A DNA stretch of 64,000 bases from the NCBI GenBank assembly GCA_029245025.1, contig JAQWQC010000006.1, positions 620,001-684,000 on the forward strand, read 5' to 3'. Below, one piece after another: positions 28,078 through 39,067 of the stretch. A model generated the notes under the pieces. It was not told the origin of the DNA. It did not search any database and saw nothing but the letters and a program-made list of their open reading frames with translations. Both the position numbers and the translations under genes were made by a program. The first letter of the stretch is position 1, and every line of letters begins with the position of its first letter. The stretch is from Rhodospirillaceae bacterium. Its GTDB lineage: Bacteria > Pseudomonadota > Alphaproteobacteria > Rhodospirillales > Rhodospirillaceae.

Positions 28078-30993
28078 GTGGATCCCACTTTTCTAACCGG
28101 AGCGAACGCAACGTTCGTAGCCGAACTCTACGCACAGTTCTTACGCAGTCCGTCGTCTGTAGACCCATCCTGGTCTAACTTTTTCCGGGACCTCGGTGAC
28201 GAGGCTGGCGATCTACTTGGTGAATTAGATGGCGCCACCTGGGCCCCGTCCGAAGCGGGCGTGATCGGTGTTAACGAAGAATATGCGGCCGCATCTAAAA
28301 AAGGAAAGTCTAGCGGTAAAGGCACCCCAGTTAATCAGGGCAGCCTAATCAAACAAACCGAAGACTCTATTCATGCCCTGCAAATGATCCGCGCCTACCG
28401 TGCCCGCGGTCATCAGATCGCGAGTCTTGATCCGTTGGATTTGCAGAAGCAGGAGCCTCATCCGGAACTTGATCCAAAAGTTCACGGCTTTGACGAAGCT
28501 GACATGGATCGCGAGATTTATCTCGGTGGTGTGATGGGCATGGACAAGGCGACGCCGCGTCACATGTTGCAAATCTTAAAAGACACCTACTGCGGCACCA
28601 TTGGTGTTGAATTCACCCACATTCAAGACCCTGATCAAAAATACTGGCTGCAGAAGCGCATTGAAAGCGAACGCAACCACACTGATTTTTCGATGGAGGG
28701 CAAGCAGGCCATTCTCGAGCGTTTGACTGAATCCGAAGGCTTCGAGAAATTTCTTGGCACCAAATACACTGGCACTAAACGGTTTGGGTTGGATGGGGGT
28801 GAGGCCTCCGTCCCCGCTATTGAGCAAATTCTAAAAGTTGGTGGCAAACTCGGTGTTGAACAGGTTGTTCTTGGTATGGCACACCGCGGGCGGCTCAATG
28901 TCCTCGTTAACGTGATGCATAAACCTTTCACGGCGATTTTCTCAGAGTTTCAAGGTAACTCGCCAAACCCCGATGATGTAGAGGGGTCAGGTGATGTGAA
29001 GTATCACCTTGGTACGTCGGCGGACCGTGAGTTCGACGGCAATACTGTACACTTGTCGCTGACTGCTAACCCATCTCACCTTGAAGTGGTTGATCCGGTC
29101 GTGCTCGGTAAAGTGCGCGCCAAGCAAGAGCAAATGAAGGATGTCGACCGCAAGAAGGTTATGGGTCTGTTGTTGCACGGCGACGCGGCTTTTGCTGGGC
29201 AGGGCGTCATCGCTGAGTGTTTTGGGTTCTCTCAGATCGAAGGGTACACCACCGGCGGCACCGTTCACTTTGTCATCAATAATCAGATCGGCTTTACCAC
29301 AACCCCTCAGTACAGCCGTTCAGGGTTGTATTGTACCGACATTGCTAAAATGGTTGAGGCGCCGATCTTCCACGTCAACGGGGATGATGCGGAGGCGGTT
29401 GTTCACTGCGCTCGCATCGCGACTGAATTCCGCCAGGCGTTCGGCGTCGACGTTGTGCTCGATCTCGTCTGTTACCGTCGCCATGGTCACAACGAGGGCG
29501 ACGAACCAAAATTCACTCAGCCTCTAATGTACGGCCGGATTGGCGAGCATAAGACGGCTCGCAACGTTTACGCCGACAAGTTGGTTGCTGAAGGGACCAT
29601 TACTCAAGAGCAAGCCGATAGGCAATTAAGTCAATTTCTAAACATGATGGAGCTGGATTTTGAATCCGCTTCATCCTATCGCCCCAACAAAGCCGACTGG
29701 CTTGAAGGCGCGTGGAAGGGCCTAGATCAACTCGCAGGTGAGGAAGAATACCAAGAGCACTCGACCGGTGTTGCAGAAAAAATTCTGAAGGAAGTCGGTC
29801 ATGTGATCTCGAGCGTGCCTGATGACTTCAAGGTGAACTCCAAGATTGAGCGGCAACTTAAGGCGAAACGCAAAGCCATCGACGGTGGCGAAGGAATCGA
29901 TTGGGCGACCGCCGAGGCGCTGGCCTTTGGCACGTTGCTAGTAGAGGGGGCGCCTGTCCGCCTTTCAGGGCAGGACTGCTGTCGCGGTACCTTCTCCCAA
30001 CGCCATGCATCTTTGGTCGATCAGAAGACCGAGGAGCGCTATGTCATGCTCAACAACATCCGTAAAAATCAGGCTTTCTTTGAGGTTATCGACAGTCCCT
30101 TATCAGAGTTGTCCATTGTCGGGTTTGAGTACGGCTATTCGTTAACGGAACCGCATGCGCTGGTGATGTGGGAAGCGCAGTTCGGTGATTTCTCCAACGC
30201 GGCCCAAATGATCATCGATCAGTTCATCTCATCTGGTGAGAGCAAGTGGTTACGCCTATCCGGTTTGGTGCTGTTGTTGCCGCACGGCTACGAGGGCCAG
30301 GGACCGGAGCACTCTTCCGCCCGGTTTGAACGATATTTGCAGATGTGCGGTAACGACAATTGGCAGGTATGCAACATAACAACGCCAGCCAACTATTACC
30401 ATGCGTTACGTCGCCAGGTTCGGCGCGATTTCCGCAAGCCATTGGTGATAATGACGCCTAAGTCTTTGTTGCGGCATAAGAAGTGTGTGAGTTCACTATC
30501 GGACATGAACGCCAAGTCGCAGTTCCAACGCGTGATTGGGGAGACTGAGCAGATTGATTCTGCCACTAAGGTTCGCCGCGTCGTCTTATGCACGGGTAAA
30601 GTCTACTACGACTTAATACAGGCGCGTGAAGATGCCAGCATTAAAGATGTTGCTATCGTCCGGATCGAGCAGTTGTACCCGTGGCCTAAGGACACGCTCA
30701 ACAAAGAGCTTGAAAAATATAAGAACGCTGAGGTCGTGTGGTGCCAGGAAGAGCCCGCCAATATGGGCAGCTGGACGTTCGTTGACCGGCGTATCGAATA
30801 CGCCCTTGAAGATATCAACATTAAAGCCAAGCGGCCTGTTTACGCCGGACGATTGCCGTCAGCATCTCCTGCTACTGGCTTGATGAAGGTTCACGTCGAT
30901 GAACAAAATCAGTTGGTCGAGTGGGCATTGAATACCCCCCTTGATGATATTCCGAAACCGTTCCGCCGCCTAACAAAGCTGGCAGCTGAATAA
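28078..30993 (+). CDS. sucA: 2-oxoglutarate dehydrogenase E1 component
   Basis: A 971-residue thiamine-diphosphate enzyme that decarboxylates 2-oxoglutarate and transfers succinyl to the lipoyl arm of SucB. It starts GTG 28078 ([22 protein letters not shown], the E2-binding N-terminus). Seen are [31 protein letters not shown], the ThDP region [21 protein letters not shown] and [31 protein letters not shown], and the C-terminal transketolase-like domain with [18 protein letters not shown] and [16 protein letters not shown]. It is complete. sucB follows by 26 bases. Confidence 0.97.
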   Translation: MDPTFLTGANATFVAELYAQFLRSPSSVDPSWSNFFRDLGDEAGDLLGELDGATWAPSEAGVIGVNEEYAAASKKGKSSGKGTPVNQGSLIKQTEDSIHALQMIRAYRARGHQIASLDPLDLQKQEPHPELDPKVHGFDEADMDREIYLGGVMGMDKATPRHMLQILKDTYCGTIGVEFTHIQDPDQKYWLQKRIESERNHTDFSMEGKQAILERLTESEGFEKFLGTKYTGTKRFGLDGGEASVPAIEQILKVGGKLGVEQVVLGMAHRGRLNVLVNVMHKPFTAIFSEFQGNSPNPDDVEGSGDVKYHLGTSADREFDGNTVHLSLTANPSHLEVVDPVVLGKVRAKQEQMKDVDRKKVMGLLLHGDAAFAGQGVIAECFGFSQIEGYTTGGTVHFVINNQIGFTTTPQYSRSGLYCTDIAKMVEAPIFHVNGDDAEAVVHCARIATEFRQAFGVDVVLDLVCYRRHGHNEGDEPKFTQPLMYGRIGEHKTARNVYADKLVAEGTITQEQADRQLSQFLNMMELDFESASSYRPNKADWLEGAWKGLDQLAGEEEYQEHSTGVAEKILKEVGHVISSVPDDFKVNSKIERQLKAKRKAIDGGEGIDWATAEALAFGTLLVEGAPVRLSGQDCCRGTFSQRHASLVDQKTEERYVMLNNIRKNQAFFEVIDSPLSELSIVGFEYGYSLTEPHALVMWEAQFGDFSNAAQMIIDQFISSGESKWLRLSGLVLLLPHGYEGQGPEHSSARFERYLQMCGNDNWQVCNITTPANYYHALRRQVRRDFRKPLVIMTPKSLLRHKKCVSSLSDMNAKSQFQRVIGETEQIDSATKVRRVVLCTGKVYYDLIQAREDASIKDVAIVRIEQLYPWPKDTLNKELEKYKNAEVVWCQEEPANMGSWTFVDRRIEYALEDINIKAKRPVYAGRLPSASPATGLMKVHVDEQNQLVEWALNTPLDDIPKPFRRLTKLAAE

Positions 30994-31019
30994 CATTATC
31001 CGTAAGGACCGAGGACGCT

Positions 31020-32258
31020 ATGTCGACAGAAATCAAAGTACCCCAGCTCGGCGAGTCCGTTAGCGAGGCCACCGTTGCCAAGTGGTTGAAGCAGCCGGGC
31101 GAGGCTGTGGCCCAGGATGAGCCACTTGTTGAGCTTGAGACCGACAAGGTGACGCTGGAAGTAAATGCTCCCGTCTCGGGGTCCCTTTCCGAGATTGTTG
31201 CCGAAGAGGGCGCGGATGTTGAAGTTGATGCGGTGTTGGCGCTGCTGGCCGAGAGCGAGGGTGGTGCAGTCCCGGCACCTAAGGAAGAGGCGCCGAAGCC
31301 GGTGCCCGCGGCCGCAGCCCCGGCACCTAAGGAAAGGGCGCTGAAGGCGGCACCTGCCGCCGTCGCGTCCGTCGCGTCTGCTGCGGCTGATTATCCTTTG
31401 GCGCCGTCAGTCCGCCGTCTGGTTGATGAGCACAATCTTGATCCCAAGGTGATTCCTGCGACTGGAAAGAACGGCCGCTTGACCAAGGTAGATATTCTTA
31501 AGTTTGTCGCGTCTGGCGGAGAAGGGGCAACGTCGCCAACTGTTCCAGAGCGCGGACCGCGTGAAGAGCGCGTGAAGATGACACGCTTACGTCGCAGCAT
31601 CGCTGGACGATTGAAAGAGGCGCAAAACACAGCAGCCATGCTGACCACCTTCAACGAGGTTGACATGACAGCAGTGATGCAAGCGCGCAAGCAATATCAA
31701 GATGCGTTTGTAAGAAAGAACGGCATTAAGTTGGGCTTCATGTCGTTCTTTGCCAAAGCTTGTGTCACCGCGCTTAAAGAACTTCCAGCGGTTAACGGTT
31801 CTATCGATGGGAATGATATCGTCTACAAAAACTATTATGATATCGGCGTTGCTGTTGGTACGCCGCAAGGTCTGGTAGTTCCTGTGGTGCGTGACTGTGA
31901 CCTAAAAGGTTTGGCAGAAATTGAGGCCGATATCTCGGGTTATGGCACTAAAGCTCGCGAAGGCAAGTTGACGGTTGAGGAGATGACCGGCGGCACCTTC
32001 ACTATTTCGAACGGCGGGATATACGGGTCTATGCTCTCGACGCCGATTTTGAACACGCCCCAGTCGGCCATTCTCGGCATGCACAACATCACACAACGGG
32101 CCATGGTTATGCCCGACGGGTCGATTGCAGCGCGGCCGATGATGTATCTCGCGCTCTCCTACGATCACCGCATTATCGACGGTCGTGAGGCTGTCACCTT
32201 CCTGGTTCGAGTTAAGCAGTGCCTCGAAGATCCCGCTCGTATGCTCTACGACGTATAA
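31020..32258 (+). CDS. sucB: Dihydrolipoyl succinyltransferase (E2)
   Basis: 412 residues: an N-terminal lipoyl domain ([20 protein letters not shown], with the lipoylated lysine in [14 protein letters not shown]), an Ala/Pro-rich linker containing two PKEEAPKP-type repeats, a peripheral-subunit-binding domain ([34 protein letters not shown]), and the catalytic acyltransferase domain with [35 protein letters not shown] and the catalytic His/Asp in [15 protein letters not shown]. It is the core of the 2-oxoglutarate dehydrogenase complex. Confidence 0.97.
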   Translation: MSTEIKVPQLGESVSEATVAKWLKQPGEAVAQDEPLVELETDKVTLEVNAPVSGSLSEIVAEEGADVEVDAVLALLAESEGGAVPAPKEEAPKPVPAAAAPAPKERALKAAPAAVASVASAAADYPLAPSVRRLVDEHNLDPKVIPATGKNGRLTKVDILKFVASGGEGATSPTVPERGPREERVKMTRLRRSIAGRLKEAQNTAAMLTTFNEVDMTAVMQARKQYQDAFVRKNGIKLGFMSFFAKACVTALKELPAVNGSIDGNDIVYKNYYDIGVAVGTPQGLVVPVVRDCDLKGLAEIEADISGYGTKAREGKLTVEEMTGGTFTISNGGIYGSMLSTPILNTPQSAILGMHNITQRAMVMPDGSIAARPMMYLALSYDHRIIDGREAVTFLVRVKQCLEDPARMLYDV

Positions 32259-32270
32259 GGCAAATTGATT

Positions 32271-33695
32271 ATGAGTGACTCCTCATACGATGTCATCGTT
32301 ATTGGCGGTGGCCCAGGCGGTTACGTCTGCGCTATTCGCGCCGCTCAACTGGGATTGAAAACGGCCTGCGTTGAAAGTAGAGGCGCCCTTGGCGGTACCT
32401 GCCTGAATGTTGGGTGTATTCCGTCAAAGGCACTACTGCAGTCTTCTCATTTGTATGAAGAGGCCAACGAGCACTTTGCTGATCACGGTATTAAATTCGT
32501 GGATGTCAAACTTGATCTCAAAAAAATGATGGCCCGCAAAGATGACGTGGTGACGCAGCTCACCCAAGGTATTGAATTCCTGTTCAAGAAAAACAAGGTT
32601 GATTACCTAAAGGGCAAGGGTAGCATCACCAAGTCAGAGCTAGGCGCTCATGAAGTTACGGTGAAGCTAGACGGCAAGGGTAAGGCGCAACAAATCACCG
32701 CGAAGAATGTTGTCATCGCGACTGGGTCGGAGGTAACGCCTTTGCCTGGTGTTGAGATAGACGAGAAAACAATAGTCAGTTCCACCGGTGCGCTGGATTT
32801 GAAAGAAGTGCCGAAGTCTATGATCGTCATTGGTGCAGGCGTTATAGGGCTCGAAATGGGGTCTGTGTGGCGTCGTCTCGGAGCGGATGTTACCGTTGTT
32901 GAGTACCTTGATTTCATCCTGCCGCCCATGGATGCAGAGGTACGCAGAAACATGCAGCGCATCCTCGAAAAGCAGGGCATTAAGTTTAAGTTGGGATGCA
33001 AGGTCACCGGCGTCAAGGCTGCGAAATCAGGCGCAACGGTTTCCGTTGAACCGGCGGCCGGCGGTAAGGCAGAAGACATCAAGGCGAATGTTGTGTTGGT
33101 GGCCATTGGTCGCCGCCCCTTTACCGACGGACTCGGACTCGATAAGGCTGGTGTCAAAGTCTCAGACCGTGGCTTTGTCGAAGTGGATGACCATTTTCAA
33201 ACCAATGTGGAGGGCATCTTTGCCATCGGCGATGTTATTGGCGGCATGATGCTCGCCCACAAGGCTGAAGACGAAGGCGTTGTGGTGGCGGAATCCCTAA
33301 CCGGTCTGACGCCACACATCAATTACGATACCATCGCCTCGGTTGTCTATACATGGCCCGAAGTGGCGGCTGTTGGCAAAACCGAAGAACAGCTCAAAGA
33401 CGCTGGTGTTAAATATAAATTCGGCAAGTTCCCGTTCACAGCCAACTCACGGGCCCGCGCGAACGGCGACACTGACGGTTTTGTAAAAATTCTAGCGGAT
33501 GCGGAATCCGACGAGCTTTTGGGGTGTCACATCATTGGCCCTGCCGCCGGCGATCTGATTATGGAACTTTCAGTTGGCATGGAATTCACCACCTCAGCAG
33601 AGGACATTGGGCGTACCTGTCACGCCCATCCGCAGTTGGGTGAGGCGGTGAAGGAAGCAGCGTTGGCCGTGCACAAGCGCTCAATCCATATGTAG
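32271..33695 (+). CDS. lpdA: Dihydrolipoyl dehydrogenase (E3)
   Basis: 474 residues from ATG 32271; a TTG two codons earlier is less likely. It reoxidises the dihydrolipoyl arm of SucB and passes electrons to NAD. Marks are the FAD fold [21 protein letters not shown], the redox disulfide [16 protein letters not shown], the NAD-binding [42 protein letters not shown], and the C-terminal [15 protein letters not shown] with the His-Glu base pair. It ends the sucA-sucB-lpd cluster. The following 469 bases hold no intact gene. Confidence 0.96.
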   Translation: MSDSSYDVIVIGGGPGGYVCAIRAAQLGLKTACVESRGALGGTCLNVGCIPSKALLQSSHLYEEANEHFADHGIKFVDVKLDLKKMMARKDDVVTQLTQGIEFLFKKNKVDYLKGKGSITKSELGAHEVTVKLDGKGKAQQITAKNVVIATGSEVTPLPGVEIDEKTIVSSTGALDLKEVPKSMIVIGAGVIGLEMGSVWRRLGADVTVVEYLDFILPPMDAEVRRNMQRILEKQGIKFKLGCKVTGVKAAKSGATVSVEPAAGGKAEDIKANVVLVAIGRRPFTDGLGLDKAGVKVSDRGFVEVDDHFQTNVEGIFAIGDVIGGMMLAHKAEDEGVVVAESLTGLTPHINYDTIASVVYTWPEVAAVGKTEEQLKDAGVKYKFGKFPFTANSRARANGDTDGFVKILADAESDELLGCHIIGPAAGDLIMELSVGMEFTTSAEDIGRTCHAHPQLGEAVKEAALAVHKRSIHM

Positions 33696-34164
33696 TGGAC
33701 TGTTAGTTCAATATGGCAATGAACCAAACTGTATGATTTGGGGTCTTTACCTTGTTTGTCTTAGCTGACGTCTGAACCGCCTTAAGAAAAGACTCAACTG
33801 CAGGCGGTGTATTCACCTCTGCTTTGGTTATAGCTTAGATGGGGTGCACTGTTATCGGGTTCTTCCTTACGTATAGCTATACCAACGTGCTCACCCCAAA
33901 TTCTGTGTCGCGTCAATACAGTTTTTCGTATGAAACCCGAAGGGTGGATGTTTATCCACTATGCAGATCTGGCGTACTCGGCTTTGACCTATAAGGAGCA
34001 CTTGTATCATAAGTCTGTGTCTGAGAAGTTTTCCCGGAAAACAGCATGCCCTATAAGGACAATTGGCAGCAGGCAGACGCCGATAAAGAATTCGTGCAAT
34101 AAGGTCTAATCAACCGGCTCATTTGAGGTGGTCGGCATGGGGCAGAACATGACACAGTATCATC
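33696..34164. other. Long gap with possible decayed short ORFs
   Basis: 469 bases after lpd. Two weak protein-like tracts occur. On the minus strand, GTG 33816 to TAA 33703 reads 37 residues (VNTPPAVESFLKAVQTSAKT and more) in a frame that is open for three more codons but has no better start. On the plus strand, ATG 33930 to 34106 reads MKPEGWMFIHYADLAYSALT then YKEHLYHKSVSEKFS, and the overlapping frame from 34046 gives MPYKDNWQQADADKEFVQ. Together they suggest frameshifted remnants, though nothing is recognised. No tRNA or terminator was found. Confidence 0.3.
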
Positions 34165-34959
34165 ATGTTTCGTGTTCGCGCGCCCTCTATCGCCGTTATC
34201 ATTCAGGCCTGTAACGAAGCGGAAACCCTCGATCGCACGCTGCAAAGCGTCGTCGATAGCATTGCTGCTGCAAAAAACAAAATCCCAGAATTGATTCCTG
34301 AAATTGCGGTGGTTGACGATGTTTCAACCGACAACACTCGCGACATCATAACCGCGTGGACCGAAAAGCACCCCGAAATCAAATTGGTAACTTATGAAGA
34401 AAATCAGGGTCCCGGTTTCGCCCGTAATGAAGGGGTGCGAAAAACAACCGGGGCTTATCTGTTCTTTCTCGATGCCGATGATGTATTCTACCCCAATCAT
34501 ATTCGATTGTGCCTGACGCATCTGATGGACAATGACGAACTCGGCTACGTGTTTACCAAGCTCCATGTGGATGCGCCGGTGCATGAGCAGTGGCGTCGCT
34601 CCATTGATGAGCGCAACCCTATCAACTTTTGTGTTCGCCGGGTATGGCACGACATGATTCTGGGATTCGCCGAAGAGCCTGACTTCCGGACCTATCGGAC
34701 CGAGGACACGCTTTATCTCTTGTGCTTGCGTGACCTTGTAGCTCACGAGAAAATTGAAGTGGAAACTTGCGAGCAGTTTGTTTCAACCGGTAACACCCTT
34801 GATCGCCAGAGAGAAAAGCTGGGAATTACCATAGCAGAGTGGAATACCAAAGTTGCCGCTGGTGAAGGCGATCACTGCTTTGTTATGACCGATGAAATGA
34901 AGCGCGTGGTCGAAGCACGCCTCAGCCATGTCCGCAACTTGTTAGGTGGAGACGCTTAA
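34165..34959 (+). CDS. Family 2 (GT-A fold) glycosyltransferase
   Basis: 264 residues. The GT-A N-terminal sequence IAVIIQACNEAETLDRTLQSV, the nucleotide-binding EIAVVDDVSTDNTRDII, the GPGFARNEGVRKTTGAYLFF segment and the metal-binding DADD of FLDADDVFYPNH are all present. The C-terminal part (EWNTKVAAGEGDHCF) is not diagnostic. No membrane helix is seen, so it should be cytoplasmic. No other cell-envelope genes are nearby and the acceptor is unknown. Confidence 0.86.
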   Translation: MFRVRAPSIAVIIQACNEAETLDRTLQSVVDSIAAAKNKIPELIPEIAVVDDVSTDNTRDIITAWTEKHPEIKLVTYEENQGPGFARNEGVRKTTGAYLFFLDADDVFYPNHIRLCLTHLMDNDELGYVFTKLHVDAPVHEQWRRSIDERNPINFCVRRVWHDMILGFAEEPDFRTYRTEDTLYLLCLRDLVAHEKIEVETCEQFVSTGNTLDRQREKLGITIAEWNTKVAAGEGDHCFVMTDEMKRVVEARLSHVRNLLGGDA

Positions 34960-35120
34960 GCGGTTTTCTTGGCGTCAAACGACTTCTTGAAGTCTCTTCC
35001 AAAGCCGCTGAATTCAGCCAAGAACATTTGCGTTCTCCGCTATTTCACTGCGGACTTGTTTGTATCTCGGTTTAGGTCTTTGACCTTTACGGATAAATTA
35101 TCAGAAATGGCGTCGTACAT
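34956..35120 (-). pseudogene. Possible short gene interrupted by TAG
   Basis: On the minus strand ATG 35120 reads MYDAISDNLSVKVKDLNRDT and NKSAVK, meets TAG, then continues in frame MFLAEFSGFGRDFKKSFDAK and KTA to TAA at 34956. The two halves share a charged, helical, phasin-like flavour. This is too short to prove and could be chance, but it fits the pattern of stop-interrupted genes elsewhere in the window. Confidence 0.25.
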
Positions 35121-35172
35121 GGGCTCGTTCTTCGCAGGCACACTAAAAAATCTTGCAAGACAGGTCTTTGCC

Positions 35173-36669
35173 TCATTCTGTGAAAACCTCGGCCTCATGC
35201 AACATCAGCCGATCATTGACCGGTGACCAGGTCTTGACGCGCGGCCCCAAGCCGTCGAGGCCGAGGATCGGAAATAATAAAATCGATGAGGCTTGATCTC
35301 GATAACGCTTGATCACTTGTCGCGTGAGGTCAATGCGTGCAGATTCATCGACAGCGGTCTTTGCTTGTTGGTATAGCGCCTCCGCCACCGGGTCGCAGTA
35401 CCACGGCGCACCCCAGGTACAGGAGTGCAAACGGAAGGGTCTTAAGCCATCCATGGTTGGGCCGGTCGCGAAGTCGACACTGAACATATGACCGTCCCAC
35501 CCTCCATTGGTCATTTTTGACACAACCTGGCTGTAAAGGATGGGCCGGACTTCCACACGCACATTGACCCGTGCTAGGTCCGCCGCCACTTGCTGCATCA
35601 CTGCGTCCGTCGCACTGTTGGCGCCGGTTACCACTTCAAAGATGACGTCAAAGCCATCGGCCATGCCGGTTTCACTAAGCAATGACCGGGCTTTGTCTGG
35701 GTCATAAGGGTAAGGCTCAAGGCTCGGATCAAAGCCGATGGCATTGGCGGGAGTCGGTTGGCTGGCTGGCTCTACATAACCGCCGATTAGCGTTTTCGTT
35801 ATCGTATCTGTATCCACGGCATAATTCATAGCCTGGCGCACCCGAACATCGGCAAAGGGTGTGCCTTTGGTTTGAGTGTTCAAGGCGATGACGGAGATGC
35901 GCACGGGATTGCGCGGATGCAGTCGTAGGCCTTTTGCGCTCATGCGCGGCTTATCGTCAGGTCCAAGATTGATCGCCACATCAATTCGGCCTGACTCTAG
36001 GGCTTGACGTCGCGTTGTCGCTTGAGTCAGGACTAAGGCCTCCACGCGATCAATCTTCGGCGCCCGCCACGACGCTGGGTTAGCGCGTAGCATCACGCGT
36101 TCCGCCAGCCATTCTTCAACAACATAGGGGCCAGAGCCAATTGGGTTGGATGCCAATCCCGCTGCCCCGTTGTCTGATAAATGCTGTGGCGGAACCATGT
36201 AGAAAAACGACATGTACCGCGGGACAAGCGCATGTGGAGCAACCGTTTTGATTTCCACAGTGTCCGCATCTAGTGCGCGGGCGCTGGCGATGAAATCAAA
36301 CTCTCGCGGTAGACTGAACGGGATAAAATCTTCGCGTTCAAATGCCGCGACCATTGCCACGACGGTTTCAGCGTTGATTGGCTCGCCATTAGAAAACGCG
36401 GCGTCTGTTCTGATGCCGAAGGTCCAGGTGAGATCGTCAAGCCGAGACCATGATGTTGCAAGCTGGGGGACAACCTTACCCTGTTCATTGACCCGGGTCA
36501 GCGTGTCGTAGATCGCAGGATAAAACATATGCGGTGTCGTGCCGGTGGTGAAGAACGGATTCCCCTGCGCTGGTGGCATAGCGATCATGCCAATGCGCAA
36601 CAGGCTGTCCGCATAGGAGACAGGCATCAGCCATAACAAGCTGGCAGAAAGTAAAGCCAGGTGCTTCAT
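35173..36669 (-). CDS. ABC transporter substrate-binding protein, family 5
   Basis: 498 residues with a signal peptide (MKHLALLSASLLWLMPVSYA) and the SBP_bac_5 fold of peptide/nickel/opine binding proteins. Visible are YPAIYDTLTRVNEQGKVVPQ, LATSWSRLDDLTWTFGIRTD, NPIGSGPYVVEEW, VRVRQAMNYAVDTDTITKTL and EPYPYDPDKARSLLSETG. The ligand is unknown. It is directly downstream of a close paralogue (36672), two bases apart, and no permease or ATPase is encoded in the window. Confidence 0.9.
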   Translation of the reverse strand: MKHLALLSASLLWLMPVSYADSLLRIGMIAMPPAQGNPFFTTGTTPHMFYPAIYDTLTRVNEQGKVVPQLATSWSRLDDLTWTFGIRTDAAFSNGEPINAETVVAMVAAFEREDFIPFSLPREFDFIASARALDADTVEIKTVAPHALVPRYMSFFYMVPPQHLSDNGAAGLASNPIGSGPYVVEEWLAERVMLRANPASWRAPKIDRVEALVLTQATTRRQALESGRIDVAINLGPDDKPRMSAKGLRLHPRNPVRISVIALNTQTKGTPFADVRVRQAMNYAVDTDTITKTLIGGYVEPASQPTPANAIGFDPSLEPYPYDPDKARSLLSETGMADGFDVIFEVVTGANSATDAVMQQVAADLARVNVRVEVRPILYSQVVSKMTNGGWDGHMFSVDFATGPTMDGLRPFRLHSCTWGAPWYCDPVAEALYQQAKTAVDESARIDLTRQVIKRYRDQASSILLFPILGLDGLGPRVKTWSPVNDRLMLHEAEVFTE

Positions 36670-36671
36670 TT

Positions 36672-38177
36672 TCAGTCGTCCAGAGAAATGGCGTGGATCG
36701 GGATGATACCACCTTCTTGGTTATATCCACGCACCCGTGGATTAACACCATCGAGCCCAATGCTCTCCACCAGCATTAGTGAGACCGCCTCATCCCGATA
36801 ATGTCGAAGCACTTTGTGGACTGATGCGATCCGTTCATCGGGGTTCATATTGTGTTTTGCGTCTTCGATAAATGGTTGAATCGTTTCATCACAATACCAG
36901 GGATAAGACCAGGCGCAGGAGTGTAGACGGAAGGGGCGCATACTGCCGCCCGTGGGAAGTACTTCGTATTCAAACCCAAAGGCCTGGCCTCCCCAATCTC
37001 CCTGCAGTACGCCGCGGACATACTGGCTAAAGGGTAAGGGGCGCACCTCCATATTGACCCCGATCTTCGCGAGGTCGGATGCGACTTGTTGATGCATCGC
37101 CGCCATATGAGTTCCCCCGGTGCCAAAACTGAATTCGAAAGCAAAAGAAAAGCCGTCGGAATATCCGGCTTCGGCCAACAGCGCGCGGGCTTTGTCAGGA
37201 TCATAGGGATACGGCTCTAGAGAATTGTCCCGTTCTGGATTGATGCCAGCTGTCATCTGGTCGACGACTCTGGTTCGACCATCCATAATCGCCATGGCGA
37301 TGGCGTCCTTGTTTACAGCGTAGTTGAGTGCGCGGCGGACGCGAACGTCTTTGAGGGGCGAGTCCACCATTGTGTTGAAGGCGATAACTTGCGTTGCTGT
37401 CGCTGGACGTTGATAGGTTTTGAACCCCGCGGCTTCTATGTTGAACACATCGTCGGGGCCAATTTCAGAGGCAACATCGACTCGATCTGTCATCAGTGCT
37501 GCAACGCGGGCTGATGTCTCTGGCAGGGCTAGGATCTCGAGTTTGTCGACTTTTGGCGGGCGCCAAGAGTTAGGTTGAGCATCGAGGAGAATCTGTGTGG
37601 CGTTCCATTCGGTTACGGCAAAAGGACCGCTTCCAACAGGATCAAAAGCGAAGCTGGTGCGCCCACCCTTTTCCCAGTGCGCGGGCGCAACAATGGGAAT
37701 AATCGCCATCAGGCGAGAAAATTCAGGGATCGGCACATCTGTTACAAAGCGTATGGTCAGCGGATCAATTTCTTCCATGCTAACGATGTCTGCGACATCC
37801 CGGGCCAACGACTCCCGCATTCCTTCATCTGTTTTCAGATAGCCGTAGCTGGCAATAACGGCTTCTGCGTCTAATACCTCTCCGTTGGAGAACTTGACGC
37901 CATCACGCAGTTTGATGACCCAGGTTAAATCATCTGTGTGTTCCCACGAGGTCGCTATACCGGATTGAATTGCCAGGTTAGAGCCGAGATGGGTCAATGT
38001 GTCGAATATTGCCCGGTGGGTATACCAAGAGGTTCGGGCACTTGAGAAATATGGATTACCGTTTCCATTCGGTAAAGATGCCAAGCTAATGCGGAATGTT
38101 GTCTCTGCGACCGCCGTGTGCGACACGATGAGTGCAGCAGTACCGCAGAAAAAAGACAGTGTGGGTAAAAGTTTCAT
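36672..38177 (-). CDS. ABC transporter substrate-binding protein, family 5 (paralogue)
   Basis: 501 residues with signal peptide MKLLPTLSFFCGTAALIVSH then TAVAETT. It shares the layout of its neighbour: THRAIFDTLTHLGSNL, TSWEHTDDLTWVIKLRDGV, FDPVGSGPFAVTEWN, VRVRRALNYAVNKDAIAMAI, EPYPYDPDKARALLAEAG and the C-terminal RLHSCAWSYPWYCD. This arrangement points to a tandem duplication followed by divergence in ligand-pocket residues. Translation of the two is probably coupled. The ABC permeases are presumably elsewhere on the chromosome. Confidence 0.9.
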   Translation of the reverse strand: MKLLPTLSFFCGTAALIVSHTAVAETTFRISLASLPNGNGNPYFSSARTSWYTHRAIFDTLTHLGSNLAIQSGIATSWEHTDDLTWVIKLRDGVKFSNGEVLDAEAVIASYGYLKTDEGMRESLARDVADIVSMEEIDPLTIRFVTDVPIPEFSRLMAIIPIVAPAHWEKGGRTSFAFDPVGSGPFAVTEWNATQILLDAQPNSWRPPKVDKLEILALPETSARVAALMTDRVDVASEIGPDDVFNIEAAGFKTYQRPATATQVIAFNTMVDSPLKDVRVRRALNYAVNKDAIAMAIMDGRTRVVDQMTAGINPERDNSLEPYPYDPDKARALLAEAGYSDGFSFAFEFSFGTGGTHMAAMHQQVASDLAKIGVNMEVRPLPFSQYVRGVLQGDWGGQAFGFEYEVLPTGGSMRPFRLHSCAWSYPWYCDETIQPFIEDAKHNMNPDERIASVHKVLRHYRDEAVSLMLVESIGLDGVNPRVRGYNQEGGIIPIHAISLDD

Positions 38178-38244
38178 GGCTTTGAGAGTACGGAGGGATT
38201 ACATCCTGTGTCTAGGCAAGGCTGGATTTGAGTAGACTACAATC

Positions 38245-39054
38245 ATGGCAAATATGCGGAATTTACGATTGCTTCTGTGCGCTGCTATAGCAGGTAGTGT
38301 CTTACCGTCGACAGCAATGGCGCAAACAGACGACCGTCACTTTCGCATAAATTTCGGGCTTGATTACACTACCGGCTCGTACGGGGATGATGAGAAGACA
38401 GAAATTCTCTATGTCCCATTGTCTCTAAGAGCAGAGGATGGCCCCTGGACCGCACGTGCTGTTGTACCTTGGCTTCACGTTAATGGCCCGGCGTTGATTC
38501 TAGATGGCGCTGACGGAGGTAGCGTCGGCACACGAACAACGGAGAGCGCATCAGGACTAGGTGATATATCTCTATCTCTGATGTACAGCTTCGAACAATT
38601 CTACGAAAAGAACTTATTTATTGATTTGACCACGCGTGTAAAAATTCCGACGGCGAGCCTCGAAGCGGGCCTTGGTACGGGCAAGGCCGACGCGGCAGTT
38701 CAAGTTGATTTGGCCCAAGCGATCGGACATTTCATTCCGTTTGCAACGCTTGGTTATAAATGGGCGGGTGTGCCGGAAGGATTCGCTCTTCGAAATACTG
38801 CCTACGGCAGTGTTGGCGTGCAGTATTCTTGGTCAGATACCGTCGCGACCGGGGTGTCTTATGACTATCGGCAATCGTCATTGGAGACGTCATCCGATCC
38901 GCAAGACGCAACCGCCTACCTCAACATTCGGTTTGCCGATGATTGGTCGGTCAACATATACGGTGTGATGGGTTTCGCAGAAAACAGTCCAGACGCTGGC
39001 GGTGGAGTTTCGTTTGTCTACCGCTTCCCTCAGAGAGAGCGACCGGTTCGCTAA
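38245..39054 (+). CDS. Predicted outer-membrane beta-barrel protein
   Basis: 269 residues starting MANMRNLRLLLCAAIAGSVL then PSTAMAQTD, a clear signal peptide. The mature part alternates short amphipathic strands with Gly/Asp turns, for example FGLDYTTGSYGDDEK, YVPLSLRAEDGPWTARAVVP, LGDISLSLMYSFEQF and RVKIPTASLEAGLGTGKADA, and ends VSFVYRFPQ. The ATGKAD/VQVD type text recalls the transporter family linked to phenol degradation (MetA-like). It converges with the DUF5666 gene; the same neighbourhood of barrel, DUF5666 and DUF6502 occurs in other proteobacteria, which suggests a shared envelope role. Function is unknown. Confidence 0.75.
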   Translation: MANMRNLRLLLCAAIAGSVLPSTAMAQTDDRHFRINFGLDYTTGSYGDDEKTEILYVPLSLRAEDGPWTARAVVPWLHVNGPALILDGADGGSVGTRTTESASGLGDISLSLMYSFEQFYEKNLFIDLTTRVKIPTASLEAGLGTGKADAAVQVDLAQAIGHFIPFATLGYKWAGVPEGFALRNTAYGSVGVQYSWSDTVATGVSYDYRQSSLETSSDPQDATAYLNIRFADDWSVNIYGVMGFAENSPDAGGGVSFVYRFPQRERPVR

Positions 39055-39067
39055 AAGCGTTTCTCGC

